Of a stretch of 58,816 nucleotides of DNA, positions 1 to 7,544 are shown piece after piece. The stretch comes from Phycisphaerae bacterium (GTDB taxonomy: Bacteria > Planctomycetota > Phycisphaerae > UBA1845 > Fen-1342). The stretch spans positions 148,822 to 207,637 of the forward strand of contig JAJVHV010000030.1 in the NCBI GenBank assembly GCA_022072445.1, written 5' to 3'. Each line of letters starts with the position of its first letter. The first letter of the stretch is position 1. The notes beneath the pieces were generated by a model. The model was not told where the DNA came from, did not search any database, and worked only from the letters and a program-made list of their open reading frames with translations. Made by a program: the position numbers and the translations under genes.

Positions 1-290
1 TCGGCTGGGAACGATCGTTCGCGCGACGGCCATCGCGCGTGGTCGAACCCCTCCATTCAGGCTCGCTCCTCGCTCGCCTTCATGGTCGGGGTTCGGCTGG
101 GAACGATCGTTCGCGCGACGGCCATCGTGCGTGGTCGAACCCCTCCATTCAGGCTCGCTCCTCGCTCGCCTTCATGGTCGGGGCTCGGCTGGGAACGATT
201 GTTCGCGCGACGGCCATCGCGCGTGGTCGAACCCCTCCATTCAGGCTCGCTCCTCGCTCGCCTTCATGGTCGGGGCTCGGCTGGGGGCGC
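1..290. repeat. 92-bp tandem repeat, three full copies plus a partial fourth
   Basis: The motif TCGGCTGGGA recurs at 1, 93 and 185, and a diverged copy starts at 277, so the period is exactly 92 bp. Copies differ at only a few bases. Each unit contains GTCGAACCCCTCC and TCGGGGCTCGGCTG, two blocks that also make up the arms of the inverted repeat at 30721-30880. The array runs off the left edge of the window, so its true copy number is unknown. It lies downstream of the minus-strand dockerin gene. Open frames through it are by-products of the repeat and are not called. Confidence 0.9.
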
Positions 291-320
291 TCCCGCGTGC
301 GACCACGCGCGATGACCGGA

Positions 321-1730
321 TCATCCGCCGGTCAACATCTCCACAAACCGGTCGATGTCGAAGCCGTTGAACGACCCGTCGTAGTTCACGTCGCCGACCA
401 CGTTGGGATCGATCTCGGGGAACAGCGCATAGTACTTCCCGTCCGGGTCGGTCAGGGCCAGCACGAACGGATCGATGTCGAATCCGTTGATCGAGCCGTC
501 GCCGTTCATGTCGCCCCGGTCGATCGGCATCAGGTCCACGCCGTCGAGGCCCACGGCGGCCGTCGGCGGGGCGAAGCGGCGGGTCAGGTCGGCGTTGCGC
601 ATGATGACCCAGCCGTCGGTGCTGAGCAGGTCGCCATCGCTGATTGCGCCGTAGACCGCATCGGTGAATCCCTCCTCCAGCGAGAACCAGATGTGGCCGC
701 TCTGCCACATGTAGAGTCCGTCGAGACCGAGGTCGGGCGGCAGCGGTCCGACCGGGTGGAAGCGCGCCAGCAGATCGACGTTGCGCATGAAGATGAATCC
801 GTCGCGGGCGCAAAGCACGTCGCCGTGGCCGACCATCTGCCCCAGCGACTGCGAGAAGAAGTCCCACTCTGTCGAGAAGTACCAGCCCTGGCATGGCCAA
901 CCCCACGTGATCGCGTCGAGCCCATAGTCGGCCGGCGGCATAGGCACAAAGTTCGCCAGCAGCTCGGCGGCGCGGGCCACGATCCAGCCGCTCTCGGACA
1001 GCAAGTCGCCATCGGAGAGCCAGCCCAGCGTCTCGCTGAATACCGGCACTTCGGACGAGAACCAGGCTTCCCACCCGGGTGGCGTGTCCTTGATGGCGCG
1101 ATAGAGCGCGTCGAGGCCGACGTCGGGTGCCGGCGGCTCGATGCCGAGGTCGGCGGTCAACTGTGCGTTCGTGCGAATCACGTAGCCCAGCGTGCTGAGC
1201 ATGTCACCATCGCTGATCACCTCCGAACGGCCGGGCGAGAATGGCACCTCCGAGGTGAAGAGCACCGGCGTGGCTGGCGCGGCGATGATGTGCATCTGAT
1301 ACCACGAGTCGCCGCCGCTGGGCGACTCGATCACCTCGATCTCGATCATGGGCAGCAGGGTCGAGATCAGCACCAGCCCGCTGTCCATGTGAATGAGCTG
1401 GTCCCAGATCGACACGTCGAGCTGCATGCGCTGATATCCGGTCAGCGCGTCGTTTTGATACGTGCCGCCGCCGCGGACGAGCTCCACGCTGTCGGGGCTG
1501 AACCCACGGAAGCGCAGCACCTTGTGTTGATTCGCGAGCGGATCGGGCCAGAGGTCAAACGTGCCGGCCAGCGGCGTGACGGAAATCCCCCCGCCGGAGT
1601 CGTGAAACGTCAGAACCGTGCCCTCCAGCAGGCGATAGCGGGTTGGCTCCTGAGCGGCGGCACGCGGCACGGCCAGAAAGGCGACCGCGCCTGTGAGAGT
1701 CAGAAGTGTGAGGCGGATTCGAGCTAACAT
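321..1730 (-). CDS. Secreted dockerin-type protein
   Basis: A 469-residue exported protein of unknown activity. Residues 1-26 form a signal peptide (MLARIRLTLLTLTGAVAFLA, then AAAQ). The middle (about 30-400) has five or so loosely repeated segments around 'SDGDLLS...GWVIMRNADL', which look like a repeated structural unit rather than a known enzyme domain. The C-terminus carries two dockerin-type calcium loops, GDMNGDGSINGFDIDPF and GDVNYDGSFNGFDIDRF, separated by about 30 residues. In this phylum such pairs are common ends of secreted proteins and need not imply a cellulosome. The start is supported by AAAGGAG seven bases upstream of the ATG. The 3' end faces the 92-bp repeat array. No enzymatic motif was recognised. 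Confidence 0.85.
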   Translation of the reverse strand: MLARIRLTLLTLTGAVAFLAVPRAAAQEPTRYRLLEGTVLTFHDSGGGISVTPLAGTFDLWPDPLANQHKVLRFRGFSPDSVELVRGGGTYQNDALTGYQRMQLDVSIWDQLIHMDSGLVLISTLLPMIEIEVIESPSGGDSWYQMHIIAAPATPVLFTSEVPFSPGRSEVISDGDMLSTLGYVIRTNAQLTADLGIEPPAPDVGLDALYRAIKDTPPGWEAWFSSEVPVFSETLGWLSDGDLLSESGWIVARAAELLANFVPMPPADYGLDAITWGWPCQGWYFSTEWDFFSQSLGQMVGHGDVLCARDGFIFMRNVDLLARFHPVGPLPPDLGLDGLYMWQSGHIWFSLEEGFTDAVYGAISDGDLLSTDGWVIMRNADLTRRFAPPTAAVGLDGVDLMPIDRGDMNGDGSINGFDIDPFVLALTDPDGKYYALFPEIDPNVVGDVNYDGSFNGFDIDRFVEMLTGG

Positions 1731-2144
1731 GGGCGAGCTCCTTTACGCCGCTCGCGGCGGCGCGATTCCGCCGGCACGGGGAGCATGAAGCCGCCGACGT
1801 GCGGCGGAGATTGACGACATTCGTCGTCAGAGACCTGGATGTGTCCTTCGCCCCTTCATCGTGGCACGACGTGCGCACGGGCGCGGCTCGCGACCCGCCG
1901 CGCGCGGTGCGCGCCGACGGCGCACCACGTCGAGCACCCACATAAGAGAGTATTCACCAGGAATTCGCGCACGGCAAGCGCACGGCGGGCCGATCTGCCG
2001 CGGGTGCCGCCCGCGCGGTGCCGGCGGGACAGACCGAACCGGCCTTATGCCCGGAGCGACTGAGAATTCCCGGGGTCGAACGGGCCGACCCGCCCGAGCC
2101 TGAGACGCAGAATGTCCGCCACACCCGTATTGGGTGTCGCGCAG

Positions 2145-2335
2145 TTTCCGAAGGACTACACTACTGTACTGCCTCGCAAGCGTGCCACCGTATCCAGCGT
2201 GGGGAGCATCGGCCTCTGGCCCGTGCGGTCGTGGATTTCACACCGGCCAGATGGCCGGTGCGGTCGTGGATTTCACACCGGCCAGAGGCCGATGCTCCCC
2301 GTCCACATGTTGCGATTTCCTGAGGCACTACACTA
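2145..2335. repeat. Palindromic element inside a 639-bp gene-free stretch
   Basis: Between the dockerin gene and ridA (1731-2369) I see no gene. Its right half holds a compact element. A perfect 21-bp inverted repeat (2201-2221 against 2280-2300; left arm begins GGGGAGCATCGGCCTC) encloses two direct copies of a 29-bp sequence (2223-2251 and 2258-2286) that meet at a small hairpin CCGGCCA/TGGCCGG. The whole is flanked by imperfect direct repeats TTTCCGAAGGACTACACTA (2145-2163) and TTTCCTGAGGCACTACACTA (2316-2335). A related element lies at 27768-27890. The left part (1731-2144) shows only small hairpins such as GACGAC-ATTC-GTCGTC near 1815. Confidence 0.8.
2329..2334 (+). promoter_or_regulatory. 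Possible -10 box for ridA within the palindromic element tail
   Basis: TACACT sits 35 bases upstream of the ridA ATG, in the right-hand direct repeat of the palindromic element. No good -35 is visible at the usual spacing, so this is a weak call. If used, the element would carry an outward promoter. Confidence 0.25.
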
Positions 2336-2369
2336 GCCTGCCGGTCAAGCGATCCCGGAGCCATTCGAC

Positions 2370-2780
2370 ATGTTCCAACGGACTTTCAGCGGCGCGCCGT
2401 GGGAGAAGACGGTCGGCTACTGCCGCGCACTGCGGGCGGGCCGCAGCGTGTACGTCACCGGCACCGCGCCGGTGGCCGAGGATGGGTCGGTGTTCGCGCC
2501 CGGCGACGCCTACCGCCAGGCGCAGCGCTGCTTCGAGATCATCGCCGCCGCCCTCCACCGGCTCGGGGCCGAGCCGCGGCACGTCGTGCGAACGCGGCTG
2601 TTTGTGACCGATATCACGCACTGGAAGGAGTTCGGCGCCGCGCATCGTGAGTTCGTCGGCGAGCACCCGCCCTGCACGACGATGGTGGAAGTCCGGCGGC
2701 TGATCGATCCCGCGATGCTCGTCGAGGTTGAGGTCGATGCGGTCGTCGACGATGAGGCCGCAGATCCGCAGCCGGGCTGA
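2370..2780 (+). CDS. RidA family (YjgF/YER057c/UK114) protein
   Basis: A 136-residue protein matching the RidA fold family, whose best-known members hydrolyse reactive enamine/imine intermediates made by PLP enzymes such as threonine dehydratase. It is full length for the family. Visible hallmarks are 'SVYVTGTAPV' in the N-terminal strand, 'QAQRCFEIIAAAL' in the helix, and 'VVRTRLFVTDITHWKEFGAAHREF' split across the central strand and helix, where the RidA arginine lies, followed by 'PPCTTMVEVRRLIDPAMLVEVEV'. The catalytic-type deaminases carry an Arg in the 'R-x-x-x-F/Y-V' strand, which is present. GGAG lies eight bases before the ATG. The subfamily, and so the substrate, cannot be fixed by eye. 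Confidence 0.88.
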   Translation: MFQRTFSGAPWEKTVGYCRALRAGRSVYVTGTAPVAEDGSVFAPGDAYRQAQRCFEIIAAALHRLGAEPRHVVRTRLFVTDITHWKEFGAAHREFVGEHPPCTTMVEVRRLIDPAMLVEVEVDAVVDDEAADPQPG

Positions 2781-2875
2781 CGAAATACGTCGCAAATGCG
2801 GGCTAGTTCGGAATCGTGTTCAAGCCGTGGCTAGGCGCAGGCCCGAACCCGCCATGCCCGGAGAGGTTGGCGAGC

Positions 2876-3817
2876 GTGTCGACAAACACCCATCTACGGC
2901 AGCGATTCGGTATTGCGACCATTCGGCCGCTGAGCGGCGTCGCCGCGGCACTGACGGTCAGTTTCGGCGTTGTACCGGTGGGCTGCGTCGGCCCTCAGCA
3001 CGTTTGCCCGATCAACCGTGTACCGATCATCTTCACCACGCCGGGCGACCCGGCCAGCGGCGAGATCGGCGGCATGGTGCTGCCGGTCGTACACGAGGGC
3101 CGCGTGCGATACCTCGCGGTGGACACCGGGTCGGCGCTGACGTTCCTCTACCTGGGCCGGCACGGGCCGGAGTTTCTGCCGCGGGCGGGGACGGTGCGGA
3201 TCGGATGCGAGCGGCTGCCGCTGCCGGGGCGCGCGTTCGACGCCGACGACGAGACTGGCATCGGCATCATCGGCGTGCTGGGTGCGGACTACTTCGTGAC
3301 GGTGCCATGTCGCTTCGATCCGGCGGGCGGGCTGGTGACGCGGTTTCCGGACCGCCGGCGTTCTCCGGCGACCCAGCCGTCGCACGGCGCCCAGATTCCA
3401 TTCGAAAACGTCGGCGGACACGTGGTGGTGCGATTGAACGTTGACGGTCACGAGCTGCGGCTGCTATGGGACACCGGTTGTCCGCATCTGCTCTGGCTTG
3501 GCGCCGAAGGCGGAGCCGGTGATCAGACCGTCACCGGGCAGGACGTTGCCGGCGGGCAGTTTACCATGCACTCCGGGCACGCCACCTTGCGAATCCCCGG
3601 CGAACCGCCGCGCGAGATCGTCGCGCTGCGAGTCGGCAGCTTCCCTTACCTGGAAGGTACGATCGAGGCACTCGGCGGCGGCATCGACGGGCTGGCCGGG
3701 CAATCCGTGTTCGGAACGCGGAGCATGTTCTTCGACCCCGCGGCCAGCGTGATCCGCCTCGGGCCGGCACCCGTCCCGAACCGGCGCGGCGGGGAGGAGA
3801 GGGAGGATCAGGAGTGA
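2876..3817 (+). CDS. Two-lobed retropepsin-like aspartic protease, exported
   Basis: A 313-residue protein (from the chosen GTG) with two aspartic protease signatures. The first lobe has AVDTGSALTFLYLG (Asp about 83) and a matching hydrophobic-Gly motif IIGVLGADYF. The second has LLWDTGCPHLLWLG (Asp about 199) and GIDGLAGQSVF. Each lobe therefore has both halves of a retropepsin active site, so a single chain could form the two-Asp catalytic centre without dimerising. The N-terminus (about residues 16-37) is hydrophobic and ends in VPVGC, a poor lipobox, suggesting export or lipidation. GTG at 2876 has GGAGAGG nine bases upstream; an in-frame ATG at 2816 would add 20 residues. The stop overlaps the next start (GTGA). 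The substrate is unknown. Confidence 0.7.
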   Translation: MSTNTHLRQRFGIATIRPLSGVAAALTVSFGVVPVGCVGPQHVCPINRVPIIFTTPGDPASGEIGGMVLPVVHEGRVRYLAVDTGSALTFLYLGRHGPEFLPRAGTVRIGCERLPLPGRAFDADDETGIGIIGVLGADYFVTVPCRFDPAGGLVTRFPDRRRSPATQPSHGAQIPFENVGGHVVVRLNVDGHELRLLWDTGCPHLLWLGAEGGAGDQTVTGQDVAGGQFTMHSGHATLRIPGEPPREIVALRVGSFPYLEGTIEALGGGIDGLAGQSVFGTRSMFFDPAASVIRLGPAPVPNRRGGEEREDQE

Positions 3818-4254
3818 GCGACGCGTTCCTCGCGGCGGCGATCGACGAAGCCCGGACAGGCTTGTCGGAGGGGGGTATCCCGATCGGCTCAGTGCTGGTG
3901 ATCGACGGCCAGATCGTCGGCCGCGGGCACAATCGCCGCGTGCAGCGCGGCAGCGCCATCCTGCACGCCGAGATGGACGCCATCGAGAACGCCGGCCGGC
4001 TTGCGGCCCGTGATTATCGCCGGGCGACGCTTTACTCGACGCTCTCGCCGTGCGACATGTGCAGTGGCACCGCGCTGCTCTACCGCATCCCGCGGATCGT
4101 CATCGGCGAGAATCGCACGTTCCGCGGTCCCGAGCAGCTTCTGCGCGCCCGCGGCGTTGAAGTGACGGTGGTCGATGATGCGGAATGTATCGAACTGATG
4201 CGCGCCTTCATCGCCGCCCACCCGGCGCTCTGGAACGAGGACATCGGCGAATAA
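3814..4254 (+). CDS. Cytosine deaminase, fungal (Fcy1) type
   Basis: A 146-residue zinc-dependent deaminase of the CDA superfamily, predicted to convert cytosine to uracil (EC 3.5.4.1). Zinc and catalytic residues are His51 and Glu53 in HAEMDA and Cys80/Cys83 in SPCDMCSG. It resembles yeast Fcy1 along its whole length as I recall that protein: EGGIPIG near the N-terminus, GRGHN, TLYSTLSPCDMCSG, VVDD, and the C-terminal W-EDIGE tail that closes over the substrate. Bacterial CodA is an unrelated amidohydrolase, so this is the alternative, fungal-like form. Guanine deaminase or another nucleobase deaminase is possible but fits the C-terminus less well. The GTG start overlaps the upstream stop and is preceded by GGGAGGATCAGGA. 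Confidence 0.82.
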   Translation: MSDAFLAAAIDEARTGLSEGGIPIGSVLVIDGQIVGRGHNRRVQRGSAILHAEMDAIENAGRLAARDYRRATLYSTLSPCDMCSGTALLYRIPRIVIGENRTFRGPEQLLRARGVEVTVVDDAECIELMRAFIAAHPALWNEDIGE

Positions 4255-4364
4255 CTTGCCGCGTCCGTGCCGGCGAACAGGCCCGCCGGGAGCGACACAG
4301 CGGTTCCGCTCCGGAGCAGACGTGATCCGACCGCGGCGGCGGCCGCCCGCCGGCGGGCGCTCGC

Positions 4365-4393
4365 TTCCGTCGGCCCGCCGGGTCTCGTAGAAT
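4365..4393 (+). promoter_or_regulatory. Putative promoter upstream of the GH10-like gene
   Basis: TTCCGT (4365-4370), a 17-bp spacer and TAGAAT (4388-4393). The same TTCCGN-17-TAGAAT arrangement recurs at 8481-8509. It lies in the 228-bp gap between the cytosine deaminase and the next gene, which otherwise shows no feature, and would give a leader of roughly 80 bases. Confidence 0.45.
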
Positions 4394-4482
4394 CGCCCGA
4401 ATATCGGTTGCGGGTCGCGCGGCGGACTGGTTCGCCGCGGCTGGAACCGCCGCACCGGCGCTGGCCGGGGAGTGCCATCGAC

Positions 4483-5943
4483 GTGCTGAAGTTCAGTTAC
4501 GTCAAGGAGCTGTTGCCCGACGATCTGCGGCTCGATTGCGCCTACGCCGTGGGCAGCGACGGCGTGCCGCTGCGGGCGGACATCCGCCTGGCGGACGGCA
4601 TCGTTCAATGCAGTGCGCGGACCAGCGACCCCTACGGGCTGGCGCTGCTCTGGCCGGTGCGCGAGTTCGGCTCGATTCTGCTGGAGACGACGCGCCTGCC
4701 GCCGCGCGACGCACCTTACAACCTGCACGTCGAGCTGGCCCGGCATCGGCTGCTGCGGATCAACCTGAAGCGCGAGGAGTGGGGGCTGTTCGACTATCCA
4801 GGCATCGACGAGCTGGCCGCGATGGTCGACGAGGCCCGCGCACTGTTCGTCGAGGCCATCAAGCTGCGCAGCGACGACCGCCGGGCGGCCGAGTTCGCCG
4901 ACCGCTCCCTGGCGCGGGCCGTGCTGGGGTCGGAGAAGTTCTGCCAGTTTCACGCCTCGGTCTTCCTGCAGCGCCGGCAGCAGAGCGGCGGCTTTGCGCG
5001 GCGGTTCCTGGGTGTCACGACGCCGCTGCCCACGCCGACCAACGGCGTCGTTGCGCAGCTGGCGGAGGCGTTCGAGTTCGTTCGTGTTCCCTTTGTCTGG
5101 CGCGAGATTCAACCCAAGGAGCAGGGGGTTTCCTTCGCCGGGCCCGACGCCTGGGTCAAGGCGTGCGGCGCGGCAAAGCTCCCGATCCGCGGCGGGCCGC
5201 TGCTGAACTTCGGCATTCGATCCGTCCCCGACTGGATGTACATCTGGGAGAATGACTACGACTCGATCCTGGAGTACGCGCGCGAGCACGTCCGGCGGAC
5301 GGTCAAGCGCTTCGCGTCGGCGATCTCGAGCTGGGACGTGGTCAGCGGGCTGCACGCGGGCAACGTGTTCGACTTCAGCGTCGAGCAGATCATGGAGCTG
5401 ACGCGTACGGCGGCGCAGCTCACCAAGCAGCTCGCGCCGCGGGCTCAGGTCATCATCGACCTGACCCAGCCGTGGGGCGAGTATTACGCCCGCAATCAGC
5501 GCACCATCCCGCCGCTGCTCTACGCGGAGATGGCCGTGCAGAGCGGCATCAGCTTCGATGCATTCGGTCTTCAGTTTCTTGTCGGCAGCGACTCGTTTTA
5601 CGTCCGCGACATGTTTCAGGTCAGCTCGCTGATTGATCGCCTGGCAAATCTGGGCAAGCCGCTGCACATCACGGCGGTGGCCTGCCCGTCCGCGGCTCCG
5701 GCCGACCCAGCCGGCGTGTGGCGCCGTCCGTGGTCCGAGGAAACGCAATCCGAGTGGCTCATCACCACGCTCGAAACGGTCCTCTCCAAACCCTACGTCG
5801 ACAGCGTCTGCCTGCGAGACCTGGCTGACGGTCCCGACGCCGTCATCTCCCATGGCGGCGTTTACCACGCCGATCTCTCGCCCAAGCGGGCCGTCAAGGC
5901 GCTGATGGAGCTGCGCGCCCGGCTGCAACCCGATAAGAAATGA
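4483..5943 (+). CDS. GH10-like barrel protein lacking the catalytic glutamates
   Basis: A 486-residue protein resembling the glycoside hydrolase 10 (endo-1,4-beta-xylanase) fold. Residues 1-170 are a planctomycete-type N-terminal domain ('DPYGLALLWPVREFGSILLE', 'RINLKREEWGLFDYPG'). The barrel follows (about 175-480), with 'FEFVRVPFVWREIQP' and 'ISSWDVVSGLHAGN' in the expected places. In active GH10 enzymes the latter motif is WDVVNE, with Glu as acid/base; here it reads WDVVSG. The strand that should carry the nucleophile Glu reads LHITAVACPS. Both catalytic Glu therefore appear absent, which suggests a carbohydrate-binding or structural role. No signal peptide was seen. GTG at 4483 is chosen because homologous N-termini begin near LKFSY. 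The stop overlaps the next gene by ATGA. Confidence 0.72.
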   Translation: MLKFSYVKELLPDDLRLDCAYAVGSDGVPLRADIRLADGIVQCSARTSDPYGLALLWPVREFGSILLETTRLPPRDAPYNLHVELARHRLLRINLKREEWGLFDYPGIDELAAMVDEARALFVEAIKLRSDDRRAAEFADRSLARAVLGSEKFCQFHASVFLQRRQQSGGFARRFLGVTTPLPTPTNGVVAQLAEAFEFVRVPFVWREIQPKEQGVSFAGPDAWVKACGAAKLPIRGGPLLNFGIRSVPDWMYIWENDYDSILEYAREHVRRTVKRFASAISSWDVVSGLHAGNVFDFSVEQIMELTRTAAQLTKQLAPRAQVIIDLTQPWGEYYARNQRTIPPLLYAEMAVQSGISFDAFGLQFLVGSDSFYVRDMFQVSSLIDRLANLGKPLHITAVACPSAAPADPAGVWRRPWSEETQSEWLITTLETVLSKPYVDSVCLRDLADGPDAVISHGGVYHADLSPKRAVKALMELRARLQPDKK

Positions 5944-6356
5944 ACGACGCGACGCGACCGCTGCTGCGCGCCCAAACGTCCGCCTGTGCGGCTGTGGCGC
6001 TGCTCGCCGCCGTTCTGGCCGAGGGCGTCCGTTATTCGCGAGACGCGCGGCGCACGCCGCTCGACAAGGAAACCGTCGCCTTCCGGCTCGATCCGAACAG
6101 AGCGAGCGCCGACGAGCTGATGCTCCTGCCGGGCATCGGGCCGGCCATCGCCCGCAACATCGTCGCGTACCGCGAAGCGCGGCCGGCACCGGCGTTTCGG
6201 CGGGCGGCGGATCTTGACCACGTGACGCGCGTCGGCCCGACCATCATCGCCCGGCTGCGGCCCATGCTCTCGTTTCCACCGGAACGGACCGCCGCATCCG
6301 CCGCGCCGCACGACGCCGGCGGCGAAGGACGCGATCGCACGGAGCGCGCCCCGTGA
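5940..6356 (+). CDS. ComEA-like helix-hairpin-helix protein
   Basis: A 138-residue protein with one membrane segment (about residues 12-28) and a tandem helix-hairpin-helix domain: 'DPNRASADELMLLPGIGPAI' followed by 'VGPTIIARLRPML'. The first half is the canonical HhH, with Gly-Ile-Gly in the hairpin that contacts the DNA backbone. ComEA proteins bind incoming DNA at the outer face of the cytoplasmic membrane during transformation. ComF is also encoded in the window (27897-28745), but no ComEC or pilus genes are visible, so competence is only an inference. The start overlaps the upstream stop (ATGA) and its own stop overlaps the next gene (GTGA), so it is translationally coupled on both sides. 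The C-terminal 30 residues look disordered. Confidence 0.75.
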   Translation: MNDATRPLLRAQTSACAAVALLAAVLAEGVRYSRDARRTPLDKETVAFRLDPNRASADELMLLPGIGPAIARNIVAYREARPAPAFRRAADLDHVTRVGPTIIARLRPMLSFPPERTAASAAPHDAGGEGRDRTERAP

Positions 6357-7432
6357 TCGCCCCGCTGCCCGTCGTTTTCGAACCGATTTTCAAGCCCAAG
6401 CCATGGGGCGGTCGCCGCTTCGAAACGCGGCTTGGCAAGCGTCTGCCCGCCGGGGCGTCGATCGGCGAGTCGTGGGAATTGGTGAGTCTCGCGGGCGACG
6501 AGTCGCGCGTCCGCGGCGGCCCGCTGGCCGGAACATCCGTCGCGGAGCTGGTGGAACGCTGGGGAAGCGACTTGCTCGGCGGCGCGGCGCTGGTCGACGG
6601 GCGATTCCCGCTTCTGCTCAAGTACCTCGACGCGGCTGAAAACCTCAGCGTGCAGGTTCATCCGCAGCCGGGGGCCGGCGGCGGACCGGTGAAGCACGAG
6701 AGCTGGTACGTCATCGACGCCGAACCGGGCGCCTGCGTCTACATCGGCCTCCAGCCGGGCGTAACGCCCGAAGACCTGCACCGCGCGGCTGATTCGCCCG
6801 CCGTGGTCGAGCTGCTGCGGCGTCGCGCGGCCCGGCCCGGCGATTGCTTCTACCTGCCGAGCGGTGTGCTGCACGCCCTAGGCGCGGGCACGCTGGTGGC
6901 CGAAGTTCAGACGCCCTCCGACGTTACGTACCGCCTCTACGACTGGGACCGGCGCGACGCGCAGGGCCGGCCGCGCGAACTGCACATCGCCCAGGCCCTG
7001 GCGCATACGCGCTTCGACGTCGACGAAGCCGAGATCGTCACGCGCCGCAGACACGTCGCCAGCGTTTTCTCGACCGCGACGCGGCTGACCGTGTGCGACT
7101 CTTTCCTCGTTGAGAAAGTGCGCGTCATCGGCGGGACGAGCGACGAACTGCTTCATTCCGACATGGCGATCTGGATGGTCCTGCGCGGTTCGGGCGTGCT
7201 GCGCAGCGCGGCGGGTGAGTGTCCGTTCTCGACGGGCGATACGCTGCTGCTGCCCGCGCGGATGCCGGCAGCCCGCGTCGAAGCGCTCGACGATTGCGAG
7301 TGGCTCGACGTCAAGATCCCGGTCGCGAGTTCGCTGGGGGCGTTTCCCCACCCGCAGCGCGAGACGCCGCCGGCTCCGCGCGGCGCACCCGTTCCGCTCG
7401 CACGTCCGCGGCCACCCGGCGCGCCCGAATGA
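6353..7432 (+). CDS. manA: Mannose-6-phosphate isomerase, class I
   Basis: A 359-residue type I phosphomannose isomerase interconverting fructose-6-phosphate and mannose-6-phosphate, the entry to GDP-mannose and surface glycans. The N-terminal cupin has the family signature PKPWGGRRFETRLGK. The zinc site is visible as QVHPQ (His103), KHESWYV (Glu116) and VLHALGAGTLVAEVQ (His about 176), followed by TYRLYDW. A second cupin-like half follows from about residue 240. The GTG start overlaps the upstream stop in GTGA. The last ~30 residues are Pro/Arg-rich and probably unstructured. The stop codon is overlapped by the A-tract of the terminator that serves the opposing gene. Confidence 0.92.
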   Translation: MIAPLPVVFEPIFKPKPWGGRRFETRLGKRLPAGASIGESWELVSLAGDESRVRGGPLAGTSVAELVERWGSDLLGGAALVDGRFPLLLKYLDAAENLSVQVHPQPGAGGGPVKHESWYVIDAEPGACVYIGLQPGVTPEDLHRAADSPAVVELLRRRAARPGDCFYLPSGVLHALGAGTLVAEVQTPSDVTYRLYDWDRRDAQGRPRELHIAQALAHTRFDVDEAEIVTRRRHVASVFSTATRLTVCDSFLVEKVRVIGGTSDELLHSDMAIWMVLRGSGVLRSAAGECPFSTGDTLLLPARMPAARVEALDDCEWLDVKIPVASSLGAFPHPQRETPPAPRGAPVPLARPRPPGAPE

Positions 7433-7467
7433 AAAAAGGGAACGCTCGATGTCATTCGAGCGCTCCC
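7432..7467 (-). terminator. Intrinsic terminator for the minus-strand dockerin gene
   Basis: An 11-bp stem with one mismatch (GGGA and CGCTCGA at 7438-7449 pairing with TCGAGCG and TCCC at 7456-7467) around a 6-base loop. Read on the minus strand it is followed by six T (7432-7437). It lies about 80 bases beyond the end of the 7545-8315 gene and abuts the manA stop. This is the only clear U-tract terminator in the window. Confidence 0.82.
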
Positions 7468-7544
7468 TTCGACGCTTGCGGGTGGAGCGGGCATCCGGCC
7501 CGCTGCTGTGGTGCCTGAAGGCAGGCAAGATGCCTGCGCCACCT

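Noticed and set aside
39-1727. A 562-codon plus-strand frame opposite the first dockerin gene
   Set aside because: It begins in the tandem repeat and runs antisense to a protein with a signal peptide and dockerin loops.
1839-2103. Small open frames in the gene-free stretch before ridA
   Set aside because: They overlap in several frames, are Arg-rich, and lack ribosome sites or family resemblance.
3889-6189. A 766-codon minus-strand frame across the deaminase, GH10-like and ComEA-like genes
   Set aside because: It is opposite three overlapping genes with recognisable motifs and has no domain of its own.
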